This document shows positions 20,319 through 32,818 of a stretch of DNA of 64,000 bases, one piece after another. The stretch is taken from positions 7,366,501 through 7,430,500 of the forward strand of contig NC_056765.1 in NCBI RefSeq assembly GCF_018687715.1. Reading direction: 5' to 3'. Numbering within the stretch: position 1 is the first letter of the stretch; every line of letters starts with the position of its first letter. The position numbers were made by a program, and so were the translations under genes. The notes beneath the pieces were generated by a model. It did not search any database. It had not been told where the DNA came from and worked only from the letters and a program-made list of their open reading frames with translations. Source of the DNA: Carya illinoinensis (lineage: Eukaryota; Streptophyta; Magnoliopsida; Fagales; Juglandaceae).

Positions 20319-20921
20319 GATTGCATCAACAATTCTAACCCAGCTCTGCCGTTGTGTCGCCCTTGTTGCTGCAGGTTTAGCTTGGTTAGGTGGTGGCCTT
20401 TGTCAACACCGACAAAGCACGCCTTCTGGAGCAAGTGTCTGTGCGCGAGAAAGATGGAAGCAGGGCAGAGGGACTCTGGGGTCTTGCCTTACTAGCACGA
20501 TAGGAATTGTGAGGTTGGAATTTGGAAGGCCCCGAAATGCCTTAATTGGAGGCTATGTATCATAGACGAAGTGTCCATGTTATATTTCGTGATAATTAAG
20601 TGAAATCACTGCTTGTTCTATAAGTTTAAACAACAAAATTGTAACAATAAACATGAACATTATAACATCATTCTTTCTTATTTAGAAATCAACAACTATT
20701 TTACAACTTGTAGGCAATAAGAAGTTGTAGGAAGGAACTTCACTTCGGACTTCAGAGTCTACCTGCTGTCAAATGAGGCGAGACAATTTTCAAAGACAGA
20801 AGTTACTACATATTAATTACATAGAAACAAAAACAAAGATAAAAACAGGGTACGTGAGTGTTATTTTTTATTTCCTTGTAGATATCGAACCAACCCAATC
20901 ACGAGGCATATAATATATAGC
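20319..20921. other. 3' flank of CYP714 copy B
   Basis: No gene. It is colinear with the 3' flanks of copies C (32290-32818) and E (48230-48740), for example 'ACACCGACAAAGC', 'GAAAGATGG.AG.AGGG' and 'TCAGAGTCTACCTGCTGTCA'. It is the 3' UTR and downstream part of the duplication unit. Small open frames here are not conserved between copies. Confidence 0.75.
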
Positions 20922-23153
20922 TTACAACTTCTTCACCAAGAGATGTACTCCATTTTCAGGTTCTATCACCATCCTAATAGTAGGTGCATGGCTGTACTTT
21001 GGGGAGAGGGAGAAGGAGAATTTAGAGAGAAGTAGTGCTATCAGTATCTTGAGTTCGACCATGGCCAAGTGCTGCCCAGCACACACACGGGGCCCAAATC
21101 CAAATGGCACGTACAAGTGCGGATGACTGCAAGCACCCTTAATTCCATTTGCAAATCTAGCTGGCTTGAACTTTAAGGCATCCGGTCCCCATATCTCTGG
21201 ATCAGTATGTGATGTCAACAACACTGTCCAAATGTTGACACCCTTTGGGATATTAAGGTCCCCCACTTTCATGTCCTTCAAGGCCTCCCTCGACACCACA
21301 GGGACAGGTGGATAAAGGCGCAACGATTCTTGTATCACCATCGTTAGCTTCATACCCAAAATGATCAATTATGTGCTTAGAAATGCATTCTTTACTCTTT
21401 GTGCTTAAAGATTCAGATATACGGTTTGCACACAGTGTAATTATTAGGTACACTAGAATACATAAATGTGGTATTTATCTCATATCGGCATACGATTACC
21501 TGTTTCATCTTACGAAGCATATCGGCATCGGGTGTCCCACCAGGGCAGATATCGAGAACCTCAACACGAACACGGTCTTGCCATTCTTGATTTGAAGCTA
21601 AGAGCATGAGGCACCATGTGGCAGAAACTGCAGTGCTCTCGTACCCAGCCAAGTATATGTTCTTGCAGTTGTCAACAATGAAACTTTCGGTAGCGTCCTG
21701 GCTTAGGTCACTGTTCTTAGCTCCCTCAAGAACCATATGCAGGAAATCCTTCTCATGATCAAAGGCTTTCTGTCTCTCCTTTACTCCCTCTAGTATCAAA
21801 CTACGGACTTCCTTTTGTAACCTCCATCCTTCCCTATTGCTTCTCGTAGGAAGGTACCTGAAACATGTAAAGTAGATATGTCCAAGCTGTTGCTTTAAAT
21901 GGTTCTGTAAGCAATGATATAATTTTAGAAATATCATTATTTTACCTTAAGGCAGGTATCCCAGTAGACAAACCTCTCCTGGACATGACCCCCATTAGAG
22001 CTCTTAATTTTAGGAAAATCTTTTACCCTTGCGCATAGTTGCTGCCAAAACAGGCCCTTGCGATCACATCACCAGAGAAACTTCTCATGTAATCGTCGAT
22101 GTGTATCTCTGCAGTTCCACCCTCAGTCTCAATCCTACTCCTCCATGAGTTTAGCAGTGGTGTGGTCGACTCGATAATTAAGTTTATCATTCCCTGCATG
22201 GGTTTAAGATCCAATCGACTTGTGTGTATGTCAATTAAAATTTGCTAGATTTACAAAAAAAAATCTTATAAGTTAAAACTGACATAATTTTAAGTAATAT
22301 GTCAAATTTATTTTATAAGAAAAATTTATTTTCAAATTTAATGTTTTGTATTAAGTTATGTTAATTTATAAACTTATTTTTATAAAATCTTTTTGTAGAT
22401 CATCTAAGTACTTTCTTGTATCAATTACCTACTAATTCGGGAGGCAACCAATATTATTTAATCTTTGCTAAAATAATCATACCTTGACCTTCTCCATGTA
22501 AAACTCAGGAGCAAGGATTTTGCTCTGCCTAGCCCATATAGCCCCATTTGAAGTGATAATGCCCCGACCAAGCAAAGGACCAAACTCTTCTTGCTGTTGC
22601 GATGGTTTCCCAAAGTCCAAGGATGTGCATGTGGTTATCTCTCTCAAAATGCCAGGTTCGTTTATGAATATTTTTGGTGAAATACCCAGAGAAAAGACAA
22701 ATAAATCACCTGTTCAAACATAAAACATACAGCAAATAAAAGAGCTTATAATAACTTCTGCATCTTTGGCAACTATCAATCTTCTTTCATAACACGAGAT
22801 CGAACTGAGAATTTGAGATAAATATATAGGATAGTGCAAGATGATGGAGACACACCATATTCTTTCCTCCATTGCTCTAAGAATGGAAAGATGAGAGCAG
22901 CACAGTTATGGGAGACGGGGATTTCTCCGGCGGGAGCCTTAACTGTGGTGGATAGGGCCTTCTTTATCTCCCAAATATTTCCGAGAAGCAAAGTCGGCGG
23001 TGGTCCGGTGATGCCTTGCTTTCTCAGTGCAGAACGAAGCCTGTCCGGCTTCAGCACCAGCACATTATACAGGCGTACTAACACCCCGGCGAAACCAAGA
23101 AATGCAACGGCAATGAATATCTTTGCCGCATCAAACTTGAGCTGATCCTCCAT
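20922..23153 (-). pseudogene. CYP714: CYP714-family cytochrome P450, copy B (nonsense codon in exon 3)
   Basis: Five exons on the minus strand: 22856-23153, 22483-22709, 21946-22193, 21500-21857 and 20922-21347, all with GT-AG borders, 518 codons in total. The ATG at 23153 precedes a hydrophobic anchor (AAKIFIAVAFLGFAGVLV) and the hinge 'GITGPPPTLLLGN'. Exon 4 has the I-helix 'AGYEST'. Exon 5 has 'ESLR' (ExxR), 'FKPARF' and the heme loop 'PFGFGPRVCAG'. CYP714 enzymes are ER-bound monooxygenases acting on gibberellins or, in some dicot subfamilies, triterpenoids; the substrate is not deducible here. Codon 232 is TAA (22023-22025), where copies C and E have GAA. The predicted product would stop at 231 residues, before the I-helix and heme site. 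Everything else is intact, so it is either a young pseudogene or a nonsense allele. Confidence 0.9.
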
Positions 23154-23232
23154 GGCCCTAGTCTTCTTTGTCTTTCACCTTTCATGTAGAAATGAGCTTG
23201 GTTGAGTTGGTTTGTTTCCTCATACGCACACA

Positions 23233-23240
23233 TATATATA
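23233..23240 (-). promoter_or_regulatory. Candidate TATA box of copy B
   Basis: TATATATA on the minus strand, about 80 bp upstream of the ATG at 23153. A box of the same type lies at the same distance in copy E, and in copy D near 42700-42710. Confidence 0.55.
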
Positions 23241-24119
23241 GTGATGATCATGAGTTTGGCGAGACAATTTGGTCAGGAACTTACCCGCGAGCCTCTTAAC
23301 ATAGCTTCATCAATATTTTTACGTGATTTATTAAAAAAAATATAAAAATATATTAAACTTAAAATGACTTCTGAAAATATAAAAAATAAAAATGATTCTC
23401 TTTATGATCATTTTTATATTTGTGTTTTTACTTTTCTTAATAAATCAGATCGCATCACATGATAATGTCACGTTAAGAATTAATATTATCAACAGCCAAT
23501 TTTAAATGACCCAATAGCATTATTGTATTAAATTATTGTATTCTTTCGTTTCCTTTTTCACTAAGGCCGTTAGTTGGAACGAAGTATTGTATTAAATTTT
23601 GGATTAATTTATCTATTCGGTTCTTTGAAAGAAGAGCAAAAAAAAAAAAAAAAGCATTAAATATTAAATACTGATAATGATAGTTGTCTACTTATCGTTT
23701 TTCTTTTATCTTTTATATAGATATCCGAATCTTTTGAGTTTTGACATAAAAAAATTAGAAAAATAGAACAACGTACTTTCAATATCTTATTTTTTTCAAT
23801 AACTTCATAAGTTTCTCAAAAGATATCAAAGACCCAAACGCAAGAAGACTTTGGTGCAATACCCTTGTTTCAATGCAATGATTTATTGTGCTATTTGTCG
23901 GTGGCTATAAGAAAAAGCGTCCTTTCCGGCCATATCTCCTGGCCGCATCTCTTTGTTGACGGGAATGAAAATACTGAGGCAATGGCGAGTTTGCGGCGAA
24001 AAAAATCGTCGACGGAATTGGCCATTTGCGGCCTAATTAGTTTTTCCTAATTTTTTTTGACCTTTTAAATGTATATATTTGTGGCGATTTCTTACCCACC
24101 AGTAATAGCTTAAAGGCTG
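23241..24119. other. 5' flank of copy B
   Basis: No gene. The proximal 400 bp match the upstream region of copy D (42700-43460). From about 23850 the sequence diverges into a foreign block with 'TTTGCGGCGAAAAAAATCG' and 'CATTTGCGGCCTAATTAG' motifs, reminiscent of non-autonomous DNA transposons. A nested element follows at about 24120. Confidence 0.55.
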
Positions 24120-24740
24120 TAATTGAGCCCAGCCGGTCTTCGACTTGTCAAGTTCGACTCGATTTAAAATATTCGAGCTTGAGTTTGAGTTTGAGATTTT
24201 TTTTTTATTCTTTGTTTGAACTCGACTCGATTAGCGAAACTTTCAACTTGAGCTCGAGCTGAAACTCGTCCCACAAACAAGTTCGAGTCGAGTCGAGCTC
24301 TTTTTGTTTATTTTTTGAATCAAATTTAATAATTAATAAATAAATAAAACGTCTAATATTGAATTTATATAATTAACAAGTAGAACCTCAATTGAATTAT
24401 AAAATTTTAAAAAATTTATAAGTAATTAATATCTAACTAGTTGATATTTATCTAAATTAATAATATATTATATGCCTACATATATTATTAATACATATAC
24501 TTGATATGATAGTATTTATTTATTTCATATATGGTTCCCACATACTAGTATATGAAATTATTAAATTTTATCAACTAATTATTATATAAATTATAAAATA
24601 GACCTATAAAGTATATTCACTATATAAATATAAGTAATTAGATTGCATATTACATATTTAATTATAAAAGTAGTGTGCTCATATTATTAACTAATACATA
24701 TATATATATATATGTGTGTGTGTGTATATACACATAGGTG

Positions 24741-24771
<31 letters not shown>

Positions 24772-25030
24772 CAATATATGATTGAGTTTTAATCGAGTCG
24801 AGCTAACAAGTTGACTCAAGCATAAACGAGAGGGTCTTAACAAGCCTTAGCAAAGTCGAGTCGATCAAGTTTTCTTGGATATGTGTCATTTGCCAATCGA
24901 GCAGGTATCTATTTTCACGAACAAACTTTTTTTTTTCACTAGTCAAGTTCGATTTGAGTTTAACGAGGTGATTACCGAGCAAGCTATCAAACATATTGAT
25001 TTATTTACTTGAGAGCTTTTTATTATTTAC
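24120..25030. mobile_element. Non-autonomous element with GAGCTCGAGCT-type repeats
   Basis: An ORF-free block whose two ends carry inverted-type 'TCGAGTCGAGCTC' / 'AATCGAGTCGAGCTAA' and 'CAAGTTCGACTCGA' / 'AGTCAAGTTCGATTTGAG' motifs around an AT-rich core. The core includes a (TA)n/(TG)n microsatellite at 24697-24772. It resembles dispersed plant 'CGAGCTCGAGC' repeats of hAT type. The termini were not defined. Confidence 0.5.
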
Positions 25031-25712
25031 GACATTTCCTTGCTCACCGAGATAAGTGTGTTGCGGCAATTCTAAAAGTTGTTTGACAGTGAATGAGTAG
25101 TCGCCGGGTTTGGACATTTGTTGGTATATATTTGCTTTCAGCTAAAATCAAATTACATAAATGTAATTCCGACAATGCCAATTAATAACATGTCAATTGG
25201 ACATTTGTTGGTATATATTCATGCCAAAACATACATAAGCATCGTGAACGGCATAATAACCACAAACCCAACACCATAATTTAATTATCGGGAACGTAAG
25301 TTATACACAAGATGTCATATATAAGATGAAAAATTATATACACTATACTATTATTTTACTTACATTCAATTAAGTAAGATGTACTGACATATTTACTACA
25401 ATTAAATGATCATTTATTACATGCTTCTTTATCATCAAATAATGATAAATACGTTACATTATATATAATAAGATACAAATGATATGATGTTATGGTATAT
25501 AGCATTACGCATATAAGATTAAATGCAATAATATCTACATGATTTGTCTGTTTCTTCTAAAAAGAAATAGATCATTAACCAATTCCATACAAATAGCTAG
25601 CAATACGTCAATTCTATTTAGAAACAATCTGCCAATAATAGTTTGGGCTCCCACATTATTTTCTTGCCCCACTTTTTAAAGAGTGGCCCACCTTACCAAA
25701 GAGGTGAATTAT

Positions 25713-26214
25713 TGGTTTGTCTATATTATTTTTGTGTTAGCATATATAGTTTTCGATGCATGCTAACAACTCAGGTCATGTCACTTATGTGAGATAGCCT
25801 GCAGTTACGTGAATTTGTAAATGGATTGCAAATAATTATTTGTTTTAAAAGTCAAAAAAGTAGATTATTAAGTGAAATACTTGATTAATTGGTGTTAAAG
25901 TGTAGAGTTAAGATTTGAATTCTAGACTTCTGATATATATATATATATATAATACAATGCTGGTTTGTCTATATTATTTTTACGTTAGTATATATGGTTT
26001 TCGATGCATGCTAACAACTCAGGTCATGTCACTTATGTGAGATAGCCTGCAGTTACGTGAATTTGTAAATGGATTGCAACATAATTATTTGTTCTAAAAG
26101 TCAAAAAAGGTAGATTATTAAGTGAAATACTTAATTAATTGGTGTTGAAGTGTAGAGTTAGGATTTGAATTCTAGACTTCTGCTATATATATATATATAT
26201 ATATAATACAATGC
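25713..26214. repeat. Tandem duplication of about 250 bp in copy B flank
   Basis: 25713-25960 and 25961-26214 are near-identical head-to-tail copies. Each starts TGGTTTGTCTATATTATTTT and ends with a (TA)n tract and AATACAATGC. They differ mainly in the (TA)n length and a few substitutions. Other CYP714 units have the sequence once at most, so this is a local, recent event. Confidence 0.92.
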
Positions 26215-26276
26215 GAAATGATTACCTCTTATCAAAAAAATTTCAATGAATAGAAAGAGATAGATTCTTAAATATT

Positions 26277-26775
26277 CCACAACGAATATTTGTGGAGGTT
26301 ACTGTGGTCCGTACGCAAGCTGGGTGCTCGTGCCGTTGAGGCTCGTGATGCCGATTGCCTGTGGAAGGTGTGCTGTCGGAGTTCATGCCGTGCTCGTGGT
26401 GGGGCTGTTTTTGTTGGTTTTGTTGGTTGTCTGGTTTTTAGTTTTAATATAGGTGTTTGTTGGTCTTGTTGGTTGTCTAGTCTGTTGTTTTAGTATAGGA
26501 TTATGCTATTGAACTGTTTTTGTTCATAGTAATTGTCTCCGCATTCCGCCTCCTTGGAGGTTGGAGGGGCCATCAAATCTCTGGTCATACAGAGTGGTTA
26601 CTCTCTCTTTTGAGAGTTTTAAGAAGTTTTTAGACAATGTCCGTCACTTTGTGTACGGGGAAGCTCCTGAACAGTTTGCGTTAGTTGATTTATGATCCGG
26701 TTCTCCTGATTTATAAATCACAGTTGTAACTTCGTTTACTAATGAATACAATGAAGCATATTTCCATCAAAAAAA
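26277..26775 (+). mobile_element. 5'-truncated poly(A) retroelement, 499 bp
   Basis: Bounded by a 15-bp duplication AGATTCTTAAATATT (26262-26276 and 26776-26790), with an A-tract immediately before the second copy. This is the signature of LINE-machinery insertion. Its last 150 bp or so ('GACAATGTCCG', 'CACAGTTGTAACTTCG') match the 3' end of the insert at 52991-54216. No coding domain is recognised. Confidence 0.85.
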
Positions 26776-26790
26776 AGATTCTTAAATATT

Positions 26791-28580
26791 ATATCTTAAC
26801 AGGGATCAAGTGATCACCGGATTGAATAAAAAATGCCGAAGTTTATCGTCATCATTTTTCGACTTCTAGTGACTAGTGAGAAATGGATTGAGACGTACGT
26901 TTAGGTTCTCAAACAAACCGACAATGTAACAGTAAAGTTAAACTAATATATAGAATCATTGGCTTGTAACTAGTTACATGTGTTGCATTTACTATATAGT
27001 ACCAAAAATTTATATACATGGACTTACTCCGTTGTATATATATTGCACATATAGAAGAGCTGTCGAGAGACATGAATTCATGCACGTAACACTTTCCATT
27101 AACAACAAATGAAAAGAAAAGTGTTAATAGTTATAAAAATAAATTTACAAATTAATATAATTATTTATATGATATATTAGATTATAAAATTATTTTTATT
27201 ATAAATTAAATAGATTATTTAATATAGATATTACATGAAATTATGTCAGTTTGTAAATTTATTTTATAATTTTTTTTTCTTGTTGGGAAGTCATACATAT
27301 ATGATGAAAGGGTATGAATAGAACCCCCCCTTCACAATCAAAGACTCGTGGTTAGCCTCTATCGTATCAAAAAATAAAACAGATTATGATAAATTGTATT
27401 ATATATATTCTAATTCAACGATCAATAACGTACAAAAGAGGGATTAATAAATGATTCCCATGATTCTTGAAAACTTGACTTTTATGTAATAAAAAAAGAG
27501 CCATAAATTATGGTGGAGCAAATGGTAGCCACTAATTCCTTTGTGGACTTGGCATGATCTTTGGGATGACAAATGGTACTGTATCAACGTGGCCCTTCAA
27601 GCTAGCTCAAAGGGGCTTGGATGGTGAGCTTGTCACGTAAAGGAGAAATTCTGCGTAGGCACTTAATTTGCATGTTGGTCCTTTTCAGAAATGAATCGAA
27701 CGCGCAATTGCCCATTATGGTTCAGCATTCGCCAAGAATCTGCCCAAGAGCTACACACATTCACAAACAAAAGAAAGAGATAGGTGGCACCAATAATATT
27801 GTCACATCATAATGTTGGTAGTTGTTAGAGAAAAATACAAGGTTCTTGAAGAAGTCCTTGTAAACATATATATCAACTCACCTGTGGAATTTTCTAGAGC
27901 CTGATATTTAGTTTCAGTGCTTGAACGAGTATTATTTTGTTATTTTTTTAGAGTTTTAAGAGATTCGACTATTGCCAAAATAATTAAGATCATATCTTAT
28001 GATAAAATGGCGATCATGAGTTTACTATGCCCAATCAACATAGAAAGCTTCTAAATGGAATGATGAATTGTGAGTGATTTGAATTTCAAGAGAGGAAGTG
28101 AATTTGAGATAGAGTGAAGGACTCGCTTAAAGGCATTGTAATTATTACTAGTAAGACGCTACATAATAGTCTAAAATAAAAATCCAAAGGATCCTTAATC
28201 AAAAGTCCAACCCAAAGATCTGCATGCTGCAAGAGACCGTCAATGACAATGTGGGAAAAGTCGATAACAAAAATACTGTTGACATAAATCTATTGATATT
28301 CTAAATACGAAAAGGAAGTGATCAACTTTTAAAGCCTAGAAGCCAAATTCAAAGATATCACAACCTTAGCCATGAACAACACGCAAAAGAAGTTTGCCTA
28401 AGCACGTAAATGACTATATTTAGTTTGCAGACATGATCATAAAATTAAGGGTGGGCAAAGCTTGATGGTTGACCCATATGCACAACTCAACAAGATCACC
28501 ATCCAAAAAGGCGTCATGCACGTGGAGTTGGATTGTATATTTCATTATAAATAATGTACCATCAAGTCAACCATGTATAC
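26791..28580. other. 5' flank of copy B, distal part
   Basis: No gene. It is colinear with the flanks of copy E at 52500-54800 and 55700-58200, for example 'GGCATGATCTTTGGGATGAC', 'TTCAAGGTTCTTG.AGAAGT' and 'AGGACGCTACAT'. It includes the six-copy block (about 28290-28525). Host homology ends at about 28580. Confidence 0.7.
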
Positions 28581-29354
28581 AATATGTAAAACCCAATCAT
28601 GTAGAAGGCCAGCCTGTGTAGTAGTCCAAAGCAGCAGCAAAAGGGCCCATCGCTTAGGCTCAAAACAACGCCGTTTTGACTTATGCCTCCAAACGCTAAT
28701 ACCCCCTTTGAAAAATGCTTGGGTCCCAATTTTGGGTTTCGACCATTTCTACCAAAACCTTTTTTTGTTACTTAGTAATTATGTAAGTTTTTTTTTAATA
28801 ATGTTTTCAATTTAAAAAAATATATATTTAAAGATATAAAAAATATATATATATGAAAAAAAGGCATCTAGCCTTATCAAGACTCATTCTCGAGCTACAC
28901 TCTCGATAAGTGTAGCATGACTCTATCCCATTTTCTTGCTTTTCCTTGACTTCTCTCTCTTCCTCTCCACGCCTTCGCCTTCCTCTTGTGAGCTCTGCCC
29001 ACGGCCCTTGTGCACCCAACTGCTCGCGCCACACGTCGTCAAACTCGGCCCCATCTCTACCATCTCTGACTGCTGCTCACCTCCTCCAATTTGAGCCAAG
29101 CCTTGTGACACCCGTGAAGAGGGCTTTTTGGCCTATAAATAGGCCGAGACTCCTCCCCCCTTTGATCATTTCTCTTTTTCCTCCGACAACCTCACTCCCT
29201 CCGTCACCACCTTCTCATCTTTTGGTCTCACTCACCTCTCTCAGAAGCCTCTTGTTCTTTATTTACCTAGTTTAAGGCTTCACTGTCGCAGTTTGCCACA
29301 CTCTGCGCACACACACCACTGTAGATCCTCCACCACCAAGTCACTCTTCGATCA

Positions 29355-29389
<35 letters not shown>

Positions 29390-30600
29390 TCAGGTTTAGA
29401 CTCACCAACCACCCAACTCCACCTTCCTCTCGACTTTTCCTCCTTGTCTCTCCCTTGTGTTCACTATCTCTCTGTCCCAGCAATGCACACACACTCACTA
29501 CCCCCTCTCTGTCCAAGGCTCCCAAGAGTACTGGAGAACCACCTCGACAACCACAAACGGAAATCACCACAACAAGCAAGCATGGCTCGGGATGCTTCAA
29601 TCATCTAGAAAACTTATCTATGCACTGTAAGTGGCTTTCAGATTGACCTTGGAATGACTGTAGTTAGAATTGTGAATTATGCTTTGATGTTGTGAACTGT
29701 GCGCTATGTAAAGTGTTGGTATAAACTGTGTAGTTCTGATGTGGTTATGCGTCGTGTGAACTGATAGGATAAATTGTATAGTTGTGATATGGTTGTATGC
29801 CGTATGAAGTGTTGGGATGAAATGTGCAGTTTGAGATGTGGTTGTGCTATGTGAAGTGATAGGGTAATTGTGTGGTTTGTGATGGGATATATGTGCAGTT
29901 CTGTGACATGCCATGTGAAGTGCTCTTTTTTCTATTTAAATGTTGTGTTTTGTATATTAAATATTGTTGTTTATGTCATTTCTCATGTAATTAATTATTG
30001 TATTTTTGGGTTGCATCATACTAAAATCTATAAATTGTTGGATTCTTGTATCAATGGATTTTGTAGGTGCATGCATTTCACAACCCCAAGTCTAGATGGG
30101 CATTATCTTGATGAAGCTCATTTGATCATTTGAGAGTGCATAAAACTAAGTAACATTTACTGGGTTGTCGTTGGGGAACAATAGACTTGGGCAAGACGGT
30201 AACGCTCTTAGGTCAACATCGCTACCTCTTTGTTGGTGGAGGCTAGAGAATGTTTGGTCACGAAACATCAAGTGATGAAGTAGGCATCTCTTGTTACGAA
30301 ATCATACACACGGTCTTTACTCATGGTGTGACAAAAGAAGTCAGAATATGTGGACGGTCCATAAAAGAGACCATTGTGCATACCTTAATAAAACAAATCT
30401 TTTCAAAATAAGACGTGATTTTTGGGTGTATAATGTCGTGTAAAAGATTTTACGTATACTTGAATTTGGTTAATTGCAAAATGTCAAATATTATAAATCT
30501 TTATATTTTCCTTATTTGCATAACTTTTCTTTTCCACCTGCATGTATTGAGTGTCAGGCTTAGTTCCACTTACTAAATATCCTAGTATCCAAACTAGCCT
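28580..30600. other. Unassigned block with TATA box and tandem repeats
   Basis: Absent from the other units, so probably an insertion. It has a pyrimidine-rich stretch from 28930, a clear TATAAATA at 29134-29141 set in a GGCCTA...TAGGCC palindrome, a (CT)n tract at about 29357-29386, and 48-bp tandem repeats at 29690-29915. This looks like a promoter plus leader, possibly an LTR, but no terminal repeats, primer site or recognisable protein were found. Confidence 0.4.
29690..29915. repeat. Imperfect tandem repeat, period about 48 bp
   Basis: Units run (G/A)TAGTT.TGAT.TGGTT.TGC..., with repeated 'GTGAA.TG.TAGG.T.AA.TGT' halves. Roughly four to five degenerate copies. Confidence 0.75.
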
Positions 30601-31313
30601 TTAGAGAGAGAGATGGAAGTAGTGCGGAGGGACTCTGCATATAACATATTAAATTTAGAATGTACAAACTTTTTGTTCAAGATCTTTTATTTTTATTTTT
30701 ATTTTTAAAAAACCAGTAAAAATTAGAAACAAAAGAAAACCACATAAAATCAAAATTTTTCAGAAAATCAAAATGATTCAACTTACAAACTAAAAAATAT
30801 ATATATTCTATTTTGAAAATAAAATAAAAAAATTTTAAAGATCAACTATACTAAAAATGAAATCACATAAACTTTAAATTTGTTTGAAAAACTTTAGAAC
30901 CAAAAGAACAACTCATAGTCTATTCTTTTCTTAAAAAATAAAATCAAATATTCAAAACGAAGCAAAGTTACATGTTGAAAAGATTAAAAAAAAATCAAAT
31001 AGATAAACTTAATATTAGAAAAAAATCAAAGGCTAAAAAATGATAAGATGTGAATAAAAACTATAAAAAGGCCCACCCATACGTACGTGGCGGACGGTAG
31101 GGCCACTCTCATAGTTATCCAAGTTCTGTAAGGTAATTTTTCATTAAAATATAAGAATAATAGTGTTTTTAATATATAAATACAAAATTGTTATTATTAA
31201 TAATTTTGCTAGACAATAATTATGTATTTTTGAGAACTATTGTAACTTTAAAAAAATGAACTCAACAATCATTGTTCAGCATAATTGAGATGGAGAGTTT
31301 TCGTATCAGTGGT
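30601..31313. other. AT-rich flank between copies B and C
   Basis: No gene. Starts with 'GTGCGGAGGGACTCTGCATAT', also present at about 39696 in front of the copy D remnant, so it is duplicated 3'-flank material. The rest is AT-rich without recognisable content. Confidence 0.5.
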
Positions 31314-31981
31314 AAGGCTGGGTAAAAATTTGAAATTCTGATTCTGCACTCACTCTGTTCCGACTTCGATTCCGACTTCGATTCTAATTGTCTGACTTCG
31401 ATATTCATGTACATATTTTATAAAAACTATAACTATAACTTATATAATTAGTTAAATTAAAAAATATATTAATATGAGCAAATTATTAAAAATATATACT
31501 ATACTTATATTATAATATAAATTGACTAATAATAATTTAGTAAATCTAAACATCATATTATTAACTATTACTACCATGTAACACTAATTTATAAAAACAA
31601 TTAATGTATGCAGTAAAACACTAATGTATAATAACATCTAATACTAATTATATAATAACTAATGTATAATAACATTTATACTAATGTATAAACATTAATA
31701 TTTAATAACATATATAATAACATTAATTTGTACAATGATTTATTTTTTAATTTTGGTTATGTTTTAATAAAATTAGAAATTTGAAAAAATATTTAAAAAA
31801 AAAAACTAAAATCTGGAAGCTCAAATCTGATTAGTGAAAGTTCAAAATTGTCAAATTAAAATTGTAAATGAGCTAAGAAAAAAAGCTTGAATCTGACTCG
31901 CTCCTACAAGTCGAAGGTAAGTCAAAATCGAAGTCGGAGGTAGGATACTCCGACTCCAACATAATCAATGCTCAGCTCTAA
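31314..31981. mobile_element. hAT-like MITE (probable)
   Basis: About 670 bp without ORFs. The ends are imperfectly inverted ('AAGGCTGGGTA' against 'TGCTCAGCTCTAA'), with further inverted arms built of 'TTCCGACTTCGATT' and 'AATCGAAGTCGGAGG'. Flanking 8-mers TCAGTGGT (31306-31313) and TAAGTGGT (31982-31989) differ by one base, consistent with an 8-bp hAT target duplication. Confidence 0.5.
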
Positions 31982-31989
31982 TAAGTGGT

Positions 31990-32818
31990 GTGTTTGGTGT
32001 ATAAAAAATAAGATTTCTAAATAGATTTTTTCAATTGTTAAAAATCTCTTAAAATGATTAAAACTAAAACTATTAAAAGAAATAAACCGTATGAAATCAT
32101 ATATATGATACCGCATATATATTAGTCTATTAGCACAACTCCAACTGATACCCCATGTCATGTTATAATTTGAGGCTGGCCAGGCCCATGGTTACACACG
32201 TCATGTTGGCATTGCTCTTGCCCTGGCCTGCCAAGCTTCAGTCTACTGGGATCAGCGTCTTCACTTTGTTCCACCCACGAAAACCAAAAGTTTATCATCG
32301 ATCCTCATTGCCGACACCGACAAACCATGCCTTCCGGAGCAAGCGTGCGCGTGTGAAAAAGATAAAAGCAGGCCCGCGGATGGACCTCTGGGTTCTTGGC
32401 GTACTCGCACGTACAAGAGGAAAGGTGAGACCGGATTAGGCCCTGAAATGCTTTAATTAATTTGAGGCTTTGCCATTGCCAAGGTCTCCACCTTATTTTT
32501 TGTGGGAACTCATGTGAAGTCACTGCACGTCCAAAAATTTAATTGATGGAGTCGGGAGAATTAACAACATATATAACATCATTCTTATTCAGAAATCCAC
32601 AACGATTTCTCCAGTTTTACACAATGAGAAGTTGTAAGACTGAACAAATTCACTTCGAACTTCAGAGTCTACCTGCTGTCACATGAGGCAAGACAATTCT
32701 CCACCACAGAACTTATTACATATACAAAAACATAAACAAAAGTAGGGTACGTGAACTTTATTTTCTACTTCCATGTAGATATCTAACCAACTCAATCACG
32801 AGGCATATAATATATAAC
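31990..32818. other. 3' flank of CYP714 copy C
   Basis: Colinear with 47940-48740 (copy E). Shared markers are 'AAAATCTCTTAAAATGATTA', 'CCATGTCATGTTATAATTTG' and 'TTCAGAGTCTACCTGCTGTC'. No gene. The antisense open frames here and in copy E look alike but are offset by indels. Confidence 0.75.

Noticed and set aside
20305..20565. Plus-strand ORF of 86 codons
   Set aside because: It lies in the CYP714 3' flank; no domain and not conserved in the paralogous flanks.
24697..24772. (TA)n/(TG)n tract as a functional element
   Set aside because: An ordinary microsatellite, like those at 29357, 38308, 51250 and 59940.
26290..26493. Plus-strand ORF of 67 codons with hydrophobic stretches
   Set aside because: Falls within a 5'-truncated retroelement; the hydrophobicity comes from GTTGGTTT-type repeats.
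29293..29646. Plus-strand Ser/Pro-rich ORF
   Set aside because: Low-complexity translation of a pyrimidine-rich leader with a (CT)n tract.
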